Positions 9,950 through 19,361 of a stretch of DNA of 37,198 nucleotides are shown here, in pieces. Each line of letters opens with the position of its first letter. The first letter of the stretch is position 1. Where the stretch lies: the NCBI GenBank assembly GCA_937981915.1, contig CALJMD010000004.1, positions 1-37,198 of the forward strand, read 5' to 3'. The position numbers and the translations under genes are program-made. This DNA comes from an uncultured Acidimicrobiales bacterium (GTDB taxonomy: Bacteria > Actinomycetota > Acidimicrobiia > Acidimicrobiales > SZUA-35). The notes beneath the pieces are model-generated. The model was not told the origin of the DNA, did no database searches, and saw nothing but the letters and a program-made list of their open reading frames with translations.

Positions 9950-10115
9950 GTTCGTTCCCCGCCTGTCTCCACGACGCCGTAGCTAACGACAGTAGCGAAC
10001 ACCGGTCACTCAAAGCGACATCTGATTGCCATATGGACAAGCTGGACTTTGCATGACTGGCGATACATAATCAATTTCTGGCGGGTCGAATCAGCTTTTG
10101 ATTCTGGGAGGGATC

Positions 10116-10205
10116 ATGCAAGGAAACCGAGTTTTTGTGTTTGCCGTTGCCGTCGTGGCCATATTGCTGGCCGTTGAGCCGTTAGCGCCATCTGACGTGC
10201 AGTGA
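10116..10205 (+). CDS. Putative 29-aa hydrophobic small protein
   Basis: ATG preceded by GGGAGG; translates to MQGNRVFVFAVAVVAILLAVEPLAPSDVQ (single hydrophobic helix); absent from ORF track because of its length. Confidence 0.4.
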   Translation: MQGNRVFVFAVAVVAILLAVEPLAPSDVQ

Positions 10206-10210
10206 CGGGA

Positions 10211-11557
10211 CTAGGCGGGTGTGTAGTTGATTCGGATCACCGTCTGATAACAAACGCCGGTCATATCGCATACCGAGTAGCGGGCGTAGTCGTCGGTCGT
10301 GCGGAACCCGACTGAGGGAAGCACGAAATACAGTCTGGGTTGGGTTGGGTTTGGATCGAATCGCAAGCCACCTCGGGCGGGCGCGTCCCAAACGGTGAAC
10401 GTCTCGGGGTCAAGAAGGCTTGTTGCTTCGGCCGAGCCGAGCGGGATCGAAACCTCGGTCATCGACGTGTCGGCGGCCAGGGTGAGTTGTTCGTTGGCGG
10501 TGTAATCGGCGACGTTGCTGATTTCTGGTGTCGTGGTTGAGATCACGGTGGTCACCGTTGTCACGGTCGTCAACGATGTGGTCGTTGGGGTCGTGACAGG
10601 GATCGTGGTCTCCATGTTCTCGAAGATGTCCTCGAGTGGCTCGCTGTTATCATCGGGCACCGAATCGCCGGGCTGGCCGTTCGCTCCGTCGGCGCCGTCA
10701 TTGATGGCGTTCTCGTCTTCGCTCTGAGCCTGGTTGTCGATCGCCTGAGCAGACGTGGTCGGGGTGGCAGGGATTGTGGTAGCGCTGGTTTCCTGGCGCC
10801 TTGTTTGTTCAATGATGAGCGGCTCGTCCGGCACCGGTTGCTGTTTTTCAGACGACTCGTCGGCGTCGCTGACGAACAGGGCGGCCGATCTATCGTCGTC
10901 GGCGCCGTTGGGAGCCGACTCGCCATCAAGGCCAACCGGGTCGGTGGGTTCGATCTCGACGTAGGTTCCACCGTCGCCGCTCAACTGATTGGCGGCCACT
11001 AGCACCAAGATGATGGCGGCTACCGCCGCCAAGGCAGCGATAGCCCGGTGCTGTAGCCCTTTGACCGCCGTGATGGATTTGCCCAGGCGGTGGGCTGTTT
11101 CGTGAATGGAGAGATCCTCCATGAATCTCATCTGGATGACTTCCCGTTGTTCAACGGTCAAGTCGGAAATGAGATTCTCGACGGTCATCTTGTCGGCGAC
11201 GCGCTCGTCAAACGAACTCTCGTGCCTGTCGACGATGTCGACGTGCTCCAGCGATGTCTCTTCGGGGCGGGAACGGCGACGTTCGTCGATCAACCGGCTT
11301 CGGGCTATTGAGTGGATGTAGCCCCAGATCTGCTGATCGGTGTCGAACTGCAGGCGATTGAGGGCGCGAACGAACTCGGCCATGACTTGGTTTGCCATCG
11401 CCTCGGGAACGTCGGATCCGCGTCGACCCAGGTATCCCTGTAGGTCGGGTAGACACTGTTGCACCAGGTCATTCGTTGATCTGTCACAACCGTTTCGAGC
11501 ATCGTGAACGAGCTCAATTAGCGGGACTGTCGTCCGCGCAACCATGATTCTTGCCAC
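10211..11557 (-). CDS. ECF-type RNA polymerase sigma factor fused to a TM helix and extracellular Thr-rich/Ig-like C-terminal region
   Basis: Sigma2-like IWGYIHSIARSRLIDERRR and sigma4-like LTVEQREVIQMRFMEDLSIHETAHRLGKSITAVKGLQHRAIAAL, running directly into AAVAAIILVLVAANQL, then an acidic/Thr-rich linker and a C-terminal domain with YSVCDMTGVCYQTVIRINY. Start GTG 11557 or, better, ATG 11545 (preceded by GAGGTGG). Confidence 0.85.
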   Translation of the reverse strand: MARIMVARTTVPLIELVHDARNGCDRSTNDLVQQCLPDLQGYLGRRGSDVPEAMANQVMAEFVRALNRLQFDTDQQIWGYIHSIARSRLIDERRRSRPEETSLEHVDIVDRHESSFDERVADKMTVENLISDLTVEQREVIQMRFMEDLSIHETAHRLGKSITAVKGLQHRAIAALAAVAAIILVLVAANQLSGDGGTYVEIEPTDPVGLDGESAPNGADDDRSAALFVSDADESSEKQQPVPDEPLIIEQTRRQETSATTIPATPTTSAQAIDNQAQSEDENAINDGADGANGQPGDSVPDDNSEPLEDIFENMETTIPVTTPTTTSLTTVTTVTTVISTTTPEISNVADYTANEQLTLAADTSMTEVSIPLGSAEATSLLDPETFTVWDAPARGGLRFDPNPTQPRLYFVLPSVGFRTTDDYARYSVCDMTGVCYQTVIRINYTPA

Positions 11558-11802
11558 CTCTGAAGACTCCTTGGTATGTTGCTCCCGGCGGCGTGGTCAT
11601 TTGTTGACCACACCTTCGGGTAACCGAGTGCCAGTGGCATCCGGTCTGCAAGGCGGGAGCTTCTCCAAATAAGGCTCCCGGCTTATCTACGTCAGAGTAT
11701 CTCCACCTAGATGCTTCGACCAGATATCTGGTCAAAATAGCCCATAACGCAACTGGAGGGCCTGACGTCAGATGTCGCCCGGGTCGCCGATTCTGGCTCG
11801 AA

Positions 11803-12366
11803 TCAGTGGGCAATAGAGGCCACGATGTCGGCCAGAGCGGCGACCGCGCGGTACTGAAGACCTTTGACCGCCGAGACCGATTTGCCCATCCGTTCGCCTG
11901 TTTCCTCAATAGACAGGTCGTGAATGAACCGTAGCTGGAGAACCTGCTGTTGTTCGGCTGTGAGCTCATCGAGGAGGGTGGCAACGGCCAACTGGTCGGC
12001 GATCTGTTGGTCGAACGACTCGCTCACGGGAACGTCCACATCATCTTCATCCAACGGGATGTGTTCGGCTCGAAGTTTGCGACGCTCATCGATCAGCCTG
12101 CTCTTGGCGATCCGGTGAAGGTAGCTCCACACGTGCTGGTCAGATTCGAAGGTGAGACGGTAGAGCGACAGCAGAAACTCGGCCAGGACCTGATTCGTCA
12201 ACGCGTCAGGTGTCTCGGCCCCTCGCCGGGCGACGTACTGTTCGATGCGAGGCCAACACCGCTGGACCAACAGGTTGACGGAATTGGTCGAGCCGCGACG
12301 TGCGCCGTTCACGAGATGCAGTAATCCGGATGCCGTCGACAACGGGTCCGACTGTCCAATAGACAT
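11803..12366 (-). CDS. ECF-type RNA polymerase sigma factor
   Basis: HVWSYLHRIAKSRLIDERRK and LTAEQQQVLQLRFIHDLSIEETGERMGKSVSAVKGLQYRAVAAL; paralog of the sigma part of 10211-11557, lacking the C-terminal extension. Confidence 0.9.
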   Translation of the reverse strand: MSIGQSDPLSTASGLLHLVNGARRGSTNSVNLLVQRCWPRIEQYVARRGAETPDALTNQVLAEFLLSLYRLTFESDQHVWSYLHRIAKSRLIDERRKLRAEHIPLDEDDVDVPVSESFDQQIADQLAVATLLDELTAEQQQVLQLRFIHDLSIEETGERMGKSVSAVKGLQYRAVAALADIVASIAH

Positions 12367-12396
12367 GTTTGTCTCCGCCGCCCCGGGACCTGGTTA

Positions 12397-13428
12397 CTAC
12401 GCGAAGTACCGGTAGAGGAGGGCGCCCGCCCGCTCCGTCGTTGAGTCTGGAACGTCGGTGTCAGTTAACAGCTGTGTCAGCTGACCAAGAAGTGCTTGGG
12501 CGTCGTCGCTTGGGTGGTAGTCGTCGGGCGTCCACGTGAAGCGTCCAAGCACCGTGTCGGTGGCCCCGAACCTCCGCTTGAAGTCGATCAAGCCCGGCTG
12601 GTCGGAACTGCTACGACCGAGGTCAAGGTGACTGCAGCCGGCGTCGATGCCGTACCGCATTGCTTCGTACACCACTCGGTGGTTCACCCCTTCGCGTCGG
12701 AAGTCCGGGTCGGAAGCGGCGTACTTGTAGCAAGCGACATCGCCAACGGTAAGCAGCAGGCAACCTCCCACGACGCGGCCCTCGTGTCGGCCGATCACCA
12801 GAGCTCCGCCCCCGTTTGCCACATACTCATCCCACAAACGCTCGAACAGCTCGTAGGGCTGGCAGAGAAGCCCGTACTTGTGTCGGCGTACCCCAAGGTG
12901 TAGTTCGAAGAACTCGCGGAGTTCGTCGGTGCTCTGGGCGATGCCGAACTCAAGGTCGCTCTGCTTCGAGCGCTTGACCATCCGCTTCGGCATCGACGAG
13001 AACCTGGAGGACAAGTCTTCAAGCGTGCCGTCGAGGGCGATGACCTGACGTAGCGCGGTGGAGGACACCTTGAATCGGTCGTCGTCGGCCACCGGCGAGT
13101 CGATGGCGGTCATCAATGAAACCGGCACCGATCGACTGGTCAGCTCGTCGGCCAGCGCCGTCCATTTCGCCACGTCCATATTCGGGGGTAGGACGAAATC
13201 GCTGAACGGGCCGACAACGATGCGGTCGCCGCGAATATCACTGATGTGCGAGTAGGGAACTCCGGTTACCAGCTGGTCATCGGACCAGTAGCCGATGCCG
13301 TCGAGCGGCAGTTCGAACGTGTCGACCAGCACCCGAAGCCAACGGCTGCTGAGGAACAGCTCGCCGTCGAGACCTTCGATGGCATGCTGCCACTGTTGTG
13401 TTCCAAGAGGATTGAAATGACCGATCAC
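12397..13428 (-). CDS. FemAB-like / GNAT-fold protein
   Basis: GRVVGGCLLLTVGDVACYKYAASDPDFRREGVNHRVVYEAMRYGIDAGCSHLDLGRSSSDQPGLIDFKRRFGA resembles FemAB-like proteins found in polysaccharide loci. Confidence 0.75.
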   Translation of the reverse strand: MIGHFNPLGTQQWQHAIEGLDGELFLSSRWLRVLVDTFELPLDGIGYWSDDQLVTGVPYSHISDIRGDRIVVGPFSDFVLPPNMDVAKWTALADELTSRSVPVSLMTAIDSPVADDDRFKVSSTALRQVIALDGTLEDLSSRFSSMPKRMVKRSKQSDLEFGIAQSTDELREFFELHLGVRRHKYGLLCQPYELFERLWDEYVANGGGALVIGRHEGRVVGGCLLLTVGDVACYKYAASDPDFRREGVNHRVVYEAMRYGIDAGCSHLDLGRSSSDQPGLIDFKRRFGATDTVLGRFTWTPDDYHPSDDAQALLGQLTQLLTDTDVPDSTTERAGALLYRYFA

Positions 13429-14453
13429 GACTCTCTCATACCTAGGTGCGCTTCGATAATGGTTTGGGCGGCTGGCTCGTCATCTGTCTGCGGCAATGAC
13501 GGTGGTGGCGTTGGGCGGCTCGGCTCTCTAGTAGCAGAGGTTGCTGTCGCCGACCCTTGCCCGGCCGATTGGGTCGCGGGTCCCGGGGCCTGTGTCGACG
13601 TAGCCGTAATGCCGATATGGGTGGCGAAGATGCTTGTCGACACCTGGTTCGGTGAGCTGACACGACTAGTGACAACCGAGACCGGATGACCGGACTCGAC
13701 GTAGGTTTGTTCGAGCCGGCGGATAGCCGAGTCGGCCGGGAGGTCTCGATGAGGGATGCGGACCCGCACCGACGACGATTCGGCTATTGCTTCGGTTCCG
13801 GCCGGATCGTCGAAGACCACATCGGCCACCGAGCGAGTGTCAACGCAGTAGCGCTCGAGGCGAGACAACAAACGGTGCCGCCTGGCATCAGCCGGGGTTG
13901 ACGGCCACGCCATGATGGCCAACGGCTCGCCGTCGACAACGAGGACAGAGCCCGGTCGTCCTAAGCGGTCGCTGATCGACATCAGGTCGCCGGGCCGGGA
14001 CCGCACGGACTGCAGCTCAACCCGTAGCGCCTCGATCTCGCGGGCCAACTCGGCCTTCTCCCGTTCGGCGCGGTTCATCTCCCGTTCGTGGGAGTCGCCT
14101 GCACGTTGGAACCGGGTTTGCCACTCTTCTATGGCAGCGTCGTGGCGGATCTGAAGATCTATCAGTTGACGTTCGCCCGCTTCCACCATGTCGTGAATGT
14201 GTCGCTCAGTGTCAGCCATGGCCGTCTTGAGTCGCTCTACCCGAGCCCGCTCCTGGGCCGCCGTCTGCTGAACGTCACGGACCTCGGTCTTGCTCCGTTC
14301 AAGCTCTGCGGTTAGCCTCTGCGAGTTTTCTCGTTCGGCGTCGCGCTCGGCCAGCAAGCGTTGCCGGTCGTTCTTGAGCCGAGTCAGACTGGCCTCGATC
14401 TCGGAGAACACGGCTGCGAACTCGCCTGGGTTGGACTGCATGGATTCGGTCAT
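13425..14453 (-). CDS. Coiled-coil protein of unknown function
   Basis: Long heptad-like charged N-terminal half (RLKNDRQRLLAERDAERENSQRLTAELERSKTEVRDVQQTAAQERARVERLK), 4-bp overlap with the FemAB-like gene. Confidence 0.7.
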   Translation of the reverse strand: MTESMQSNPGEFAAVFSEIEASLTRLKNDRQRLLAERDAERENSQRLTAELERSKTEVRDVQQTAAQERARVERLKTAMADTERHIHDMVEAGERQLIDLQIRHDAAIEEWQTRFQRAGDSHEREMNRAEREKAELAREIEALRVELQSVRSRPGDLMSISDRLGRPGSVLVVDGEPLAIMAWPSTPADARRHRLLSRLERYCVDTRSVADVVFDDPAGTEAIAESSSVRVRIPHRDLPADSAIRRLEQTYVESGHPVSVVTSRVSSPNQVSTSIFATHIGITATSTQAPGPATQSAGQGSATATSATREPSRPTPPPSLPQTDDEPAAQTIIEAHLGMRES

Positions 14454-14481
14454 GCGACCGTCCTTTCGATCAGCGGCACGG

Positions 14482-16146
14482 TCAGTGCCTCGATTCGAAT
14501 CGTTGCGATGGCGCTCCCAATGGTGCGCCGGTGGAGCTAATGGTTCCGGTGGTCGAGGGCTGGCCTGATGGCCGGCCGGATAGGTGGCCGACTGCCATCA
14601 GAGCGGCCAGCGGATAGAGCACGTCGGCGGTACCTCGGAGTGTTATGTGAGGGTCGAATGTCTGGGCGACGAACAGCATTGCCAGCCCGGCGACAACGGC
14701 CGCGCCGACGACGCCGACCGGCCCCGGTCTTGTCTGCGCCATTTTCCGACCGGTGAAAACACCGACGGCAATGAAGGCGAAGAACGCGATGAACAGGGGA
14801 ACGCCTCCACTCCACAACAGCCACAGGTGGCCGGACTCGATCCAGATGAAGTCTTCGCCTTCCAGCGGCGACGGGACTCGGGCTTGAGGGGTTACACCCC
14901 ACATGACGTTGGCCGGATCGTCGAACTCGGGAATGAAGTAGGTCTCCAGGTTGTAGAGCCGAACCTCCCAGCTCGACCCGGGGTTGGCCTCGAACAGCAG
15001 TCGTGACTCGTCCTGGCCGCCGGCTTCGGCGATCGACTGGCGGGTGGCGCCGGTTACGTCGGCGCCACCGAAACCGTCGACTCGCTGACTAATCAGCGGT
15101 GTGATCAAAATGGCGCACAGCAGCACAAACGGAGCCGACCAGCGGATCAGCTGTAAGAGCGAGCGGGTCACCAACGCTAACGCTCCCAACCCGGCGATGA
15201 AGGCCAGCGACGGCCCGATCTGACCGCTGCCGAACACGCCGATGGAACAGCACATCGCAGCGACTGCGAGCGGCACCCGTGGGCGTTCGCCGCCCAGCAG
15301 CATGGCCAATGCCAGTGTGGCGTTGATTCCCTGGTAGACGCCGAACCCGATCGGATTCCCGATGGTGGCAGCCCCTCGACCGTCGTCGGCCTGCGGGCCG
15401 GCGTTGGGGAAGTACGGATTTAGCCGTTCGGCCATGTCCAGAACGTTTAGCGAGTCGGCGAGCCCTAACAACCCGAGGAAACTGGCGGTGGCCAGGCTGA
15501 AACCAATGGCGGTGCGAACATGCTCCGGTCGACGGATCGTGTAGCGGAAGACGCCGTAGAGAAGACCGAGTTTGACGAACACCAGGGCATAGAGAACATC
15601 GTCGAAGCCGAGGGGTCGCAGCCGAATGGTTTGAGTGAGGAGTGGAAGCAGGAACCCGGTGAACGCCAATCCCATCATGGTTAGATCGACGCCGTTTGGC
15701 TTCACCACGATCCGCCGGGACTCGTACAACCAGTGGAGCGCCAACACGCCAACCATCACGATGAGCAGCGCTTCGTTGGGTCGGAGAATGGGAATGACCT
15801 GATCACGGTCAAGACCGACAATCAGCGGTGCCAGCGACAACATGATGTAGGCCGCCATCGGCGGGTGGGTCCACGCCAAACCGATTACGGCCAACAGTCC
15901 CACCATGGCAACACCGATTTTCGGGTCGATGATTCCGCTGCCGGCTCCGACCATGAAAGCGATGACCGGCGCCAGCTTCAGCAGGTTGCGCTGCATCAGT
16001 GTCGGGGGCGAAGGGTGAAAGTAGGCCAACAAGTAGTGCAACCACTCGACGGTGGTGTGAACCGGAATTGGCGCTTCGGTCGACCGGTGACGGGCCGAGC
16101 CTTCGCCTGCAGCAGATGATGTGTGCGAACGGGTGTGGAGCGTCAT
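14482..16146 (-). CDS. O-antigen ligase/polymerase-like polytopic membrane protein
   Basis: Many TM segments, WzyC/RfaL-like layout with an internal periplasmic loop; start ATG 16146 (MTLHTRSHTSS) overlaps the upstream TGA (ATGA), so the 16317 start in the ORF track is likely too long. Confidence 0.75.
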   Translation of the reverse strand: MTLHTRSHTSSAAGEGSARHRSTEAPIPVHTTVEWLHYLLAYFHPSPPTLMQRNLLKLAPVIAFMVGAGSGIIDPKIGVAMVGLLAVIGLAWTHPPMAAYIMLSLAPLIVGLDRDQVIPILRPNEALLIVMVGVLALHWLYESRRIVVKPNGVDLTMMGLAFTGFLLPLLTQTIRLRPLGFDDVLYALVFVKLGLLYGVFRYTIRRPEHVRTAIGFSLATASFLGLLGLADSLNVLDMAERLNPYFPNAGPQADDGRGAATIGNPIGFGVYQGINATLALAMLLGGERPRVPLAVAAMCCSIGVFGSGQIGPSLAFIAGLGALALVTRSLLQLIRWSAPFVLLCAILITPLISQRVDGFGGADVTGATRQSIAEAGGQDESRLLFEANPGSSWEVRLYNLETYFIPEFDDPANVMWGVTPQARVPSPLEGEDFIWIESGHLWLLWSGGVPLFIAFFAFIAVGVFTGRKMAQTRPGPVGVVGAAVVAGLAMLFVAQTFDPHITLRGTADVLYPLAALMAVGHLSGRPSGQPSTTGTISSTGAPLGAPSQRFESRH

Positions 16147-17789
16147 GTCGTCACCGCCACTGGTTGCCCCGAACGCATCGTCGCAACGAGATCGGCCATC
16201 TCCGAATCGACCCACCACCGGGCCAAGCCGAACAGCGTCAGCGCCGAGGCGCTTGCCGCTGCAGTGACGGCAAGGACGGCCACTGCAGACAACGATGGCT
16301 GAGGGCCGAACGTCCACCAGAGCGCTGCGCTAACCAGGGCGAAGGGTACACCCGCAGTGGCCGCTGTCGCCGCCACGGAGCGCTTCAGGTGATATGGCGC
16401 GCCGGGGAGTGACCGGGCGATCCGCAGATGAAGAGCAACGGAGGCAATCAGGTCGCCGAGGCTCATAGCGACGACGATGGCGAACACCCGGGTGACCCCT
16501 GACGTGGAGGCGGAAGCCACGAGTGCCAGCGCAACGGTTATGGCGAACCGGACGGCATAGCCGTGGAAAGTGGAGCGGGCGTCATCCATGGCGAAGGTGG
16601 CCGAGGTCAACAACTGAAAGAGGCCTTCTCCCAGAACCGCTCCGGCAATGCCGGTCAGCACTGCCATCAACAGAGCGGGGCCGTCGCCGTTGGCCATCTG
16701 CCCGACAGCGAAACCGGGCCCGGCAAACCAGCCGAGAGACAGAGTGGCGATCGCCGCTGGTACAGCCACCAAGGCGGCCATGCCCACACTGCGCATGTAG
16801 GTTTCGGCCATCGAGGTCATGTCCCGGTTTTTGAACTGCAACGCCAGCCTGGGCAGGAGCGCGTAGGCGATTGGTTTGGACACCAGGGCCACCGGCAAGT
16901 TCAACATGTTCAGCGCGAACTGAAGCGCCACGACGCCACCGGGCACGGCGTTGCACGACACAAAGAGAACGAGGTAACGCAGCCCGTTGAGGGCCGCCGT
17001 CGCCGATGACGGCTTGGCCTGACGCCAAATAGATGCCATTTGACTGCTGCGCCAGTTGTTGTTCGGTCGGAGGCGAAACCCGAGTCGTCGAACCCCGTAG
17101 AGTTGCACCGCGGCATGAGCGATCACGCCGAGTGAAGACCCGACGCCCAACAAGATGATGTGTTCCATTGCCACGGTGTCGAGGGTGACGTCGCCTCCGG
17201 CTAGCACCGCGAACACGATCAAAGTGGCGATGACCACCACGTTTTCGATGATCGACGCCGCTGCAGGCAGAGCGAAGCTGCCCATGGCCTGCTGGACCGC
17301 CTGACCGGTTATCGCAATCCCGTAGCCGACGAGCTGTGGCGCGGTCAGCAACAGCAGAGGTACGCCGAGGCGCACATAGTCGGCCCGCTGCGCCGCGTCG
17401 TCGATCGGTGAGGCTAACAATCCGGCGACCAGCCACGATGCCGCCATCACGGCGATTGTGATGACGGCAAAGGCAGCCATCACCACCGTGAGGAAGCCCC
17501 CGGCCAGCCGCTGAGCGTCTTCAAGCCGACCGGCGCTGAGCGGTTCCACCAGCGCCGGAATGATCAGCGCATGTAACAGGGCGCCCACCGCCAGCTCGAA
17601 GGTGATCCACGGCAGCTGGTTGGCCAACTGGAAGAGGTTCCCCAAGTACGAGGGTCCGAACACCGCGCCAAGAAGCAGGACGCGCCCGAACCCGGTAATC
17701 CGGGAAATCAGCGTCCAGGTGGCGCCGGCGGCGGAATCGCCAATCAGCGATCCGTCGGTTCGTGTCTTGGTAGTGGCCCCGCTGCTCAT
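16143..17789 (-). CDS. MurJ/MviN-like lipid-linked oligosaccharide flippase
   Basis: ISRITGFGRVLLLGAVFGPSYLGNLFQLANQLPWITFELAVGALLHALIIPAL is typical of the MviN/MurJ N-terminus; ~14 hydrophobic segments. Confidence 0.85.
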   Translation of the reverse strand: MSSGATTKTRTDGSLIGDSAAGATWTLISRITGFGRVLLLGAVFGPSYLGNLFQLANQLPWITFELAVGALLHALIIPALVEPLSAGRLEDAQRLAGGFLTVVMAAFAVITIAVMAASWLVAGLLASPIDDAAQRADYVRLGVPLLLLTAPQLVGYGIAITGQAVQQAMGSFALPAAASIIENVVVIATLIVFAVLAGGDVTLDTVAMEHIILLGVGSSLGVIAHAAVQLYGVRRLGFRLRPNNNWRSSQMASIWRQAKPSSATAALNGLRYLVLFVSCNAVPGGVVALQFALNMLNLPVALVSKPIAYALLPRLALQFKNRDMTSMAETYMRSVGMAALVAVPAAIATLSLGWFAGPGFAVGQMANGDGPALLMAVLTGIAGAVLGEGLFQLLTSATFAMDDARSTFHGYAVRFAITVALALVASASTSGVTRVFAIVVAMSLGDLIASVALHLRIARSLPGAPYHLKRSVAATAATAGVPFALVSAALWWTFGPQPSLSAVAVLAVTAAASASALTLFGLARWWVDSEMADLVATMRSGQPVAVTT

Positions 17790-17793
17790 GGTT

Positions 17794-18681
17794 CTAGGAG
17801 TGCCCAGCCCTCAAGCCAGCAGACTGATTGCGACGCCTGACCATGGCGTTCCACTGAGCACCCAGGAATCCGAGGCCGGCCAGCATGCCGAAGACGGCGC
17901 CGGCGGCCGAGAAGACTCGTGGCCGGGGGAACACCTGCTCTTCAAAGACGAATGGTTCGGTGATGAGTACCGGCAGGCCGTTGACGGATTCGTCGAGGGC
18001 TTGAATCTGGTTCTCCAGCAGACGGGTTTCCAGGTCGTTCTGTCGAGCACGCAGGGAGTTGACAACTGCCTGATTCGCCGCCTGGTCAGCCCGACCGGCC
18101 GGTGTGTCGTCCCGGCTGGAGATCTCGAGTTCCAGCTCGGCTTGAGCCAGGTCGACCTGAACGGTGTCGAGCTCTTCTTGAAGGGTGTCGCGGATAGTTT
18201 CGGGGGTTCGCTCCGATATCCGATCGAGATAGCCGTCGGCCAGTTCGGCCACCGCAGACTGAGCCAACGCCGGGTCGGAGTTGACGAAATCGATCTGGAC
18301 GATTTGGGTTCCGGGCACCAACCCGGCGTCGAGCTTCTCTTCAAAGTCTTTGACGTCGATGCCGTGATTGGCAGCCACTGGTGCGACGAGAGACCGGCTT
18401 TGTACTGCCACTTCCTGCGTTTCGGTCCAGGCCGTACCGCGGTACTGAACCTGTGCTCGCGCCATCCACTGTGGTTCGAAGACAAGGGTCGATGCCAGGC
18501 CGATCTGGCCACCGACAACGGTCAGGACGAAAGTGAGGAGTAACACTCCCACTACCTGTCTGGTCGAAGGCCGGTCGAAGAGGCTGACCGGCTCGGTGGT
18601 GGAACTCGTCGGCCTGCGGTGCGGGGTTCGGCGGGCCCCGATGGGACGAAGGTGAGTCTGCGTATCGCGAAGCGCTCTCAT
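17794..18681 (-). CDS. Wzz-type chain length determinant protein
   Basis: Two terminal TM segments flanking a coiled-coil region (QSAVAELADGYLDRISERTPETIRDTLQEELDTVQVDLAQAELELEISSRD). Confidence 0.75.
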   Translation of the reverse strand: MRALRDTQTHLRPIGARRTPHRRPTSSTTEPVSLFDRPSTRQVVGVLLLTFVLTVVGGQIGLASTLVFEPQWMARAQVQYRGTAWTETQEVAVQSRSLVAPVAANHGIDVKDFEEKLDAGLVPGTQIVQIDFVNSDPALAQSAVAELADGYLDRISERTPETIRDTLQEELDTVQVDLAQAELELEISSRDDTPAGRADQAANQAVVNSLRARQNDLETRLLENQIQALDESVNGLPVLITEPFVFEEQVFPRPRVFSAAGAVFGMLAGLGFLGAQWNAMVRRRNQSAGLRAGHS

Positions 18682-19361
18682 TGTCCCACCACTCCGGCTC
18701 GATCCTCGATTGGCTTAAGGTCGGACACCGCTTTGCGAGGCGAAGCTGGCGAGCCGAAGCTGACCATGCCGGCGGGTACGTCCCTCGTCACGACCGACCC
18801 GGACCCGACGAGGGCTCCTTCGCCGATCGTCACGTACGGAAGGATGGTTACGCCAGCACCGATTTGGGCCCCGGCCTTGATGACCGGACCCCGCATGAGT
18901 CGTGCCGACTCGTCGTCGCCGGGATAGAGATCATTGGCGATGGTGACACCGGGGGCCAGGAAGGCGTCATCTTCGATCACCGTGAACTGAGCGATGTAGC
19001 AACCAACGTGAATCTTTACGTTGTCGCCGATGCGGCAGCCGTAGTCGACAAACGAGTTGCTCCAAATAGACACGTCGTTTCCAATGACGCACTCTTCTCG
19101 AACGACGACGTTGTGGCCGAGGTGAACGTTGTCGCCGATGACGGTGGCCTCGTAGATGATGCTGTTTGAGCGAATGCGTGCTCCGCTGCCCAGCGCAGAC
19201 GGATGATCGACCGCTCGATCGACGGGGTAGCCGACGATGCTGCCGGCATCGAGATTTGGGTGCTCTTGTTTGCTGGCGGATTGCTCCGGCCGAGGGACCG
19301 GTTGCCCGTTCGGCGGGTAGCCCTGGTCGAGGTCTGTTGCCGACCTACCGTTGACGATCAC
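18678..19361 (-). CDS. Left-handed beta-helix (hexapeptide) acyltransferase, WbpD-like
   Basis: Hexapeptide repeats NSIIYEATVIGDNVHLGHNVVVREECVIGNDVSIW...APGVTIANDLYP...VIKAGAQIGAGVTILPYVTIGEGALVGSGSVVTRDVP. Confidence 0.88.
   Translation of the reverse strand: MIVNGRSATDLDQGYPPNGQPVPRPEQSASKQEHPNLDAGSIVGYPVDRAVDHPSALGSGARIRSNSIIYEATVIGDNVHLGHNVVVREECVIGNDVSIWSNSFVDYGCRIGDNVKIHVGCYIAQFTVIEDDAFLAPGVTIANDLYPGDDESARLMRGPVIKAGAQIGAGVTILPYVTIGEGALVGSGSVVTRDVPAGMVSFGSPASPRKAVSDLKPIEDRAGVVGQ

Noticed and set aside
11581-11682. Assignment of the structured leader to the c-di-GMP-I (GEMM) or c-di-AMP (ydaO) riboswitch
   Set aside because: Only loose resemblance (e.g. CUCGGUUACCCG); the conserved core blocks of these families are not recognisable by eye, so no class is claimed.
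17560-18543. 327-aa plus-strand ORF
   Set aside because: Lies opposite the flippase and Wzz genes, both well supported by motif and operon overlaps.
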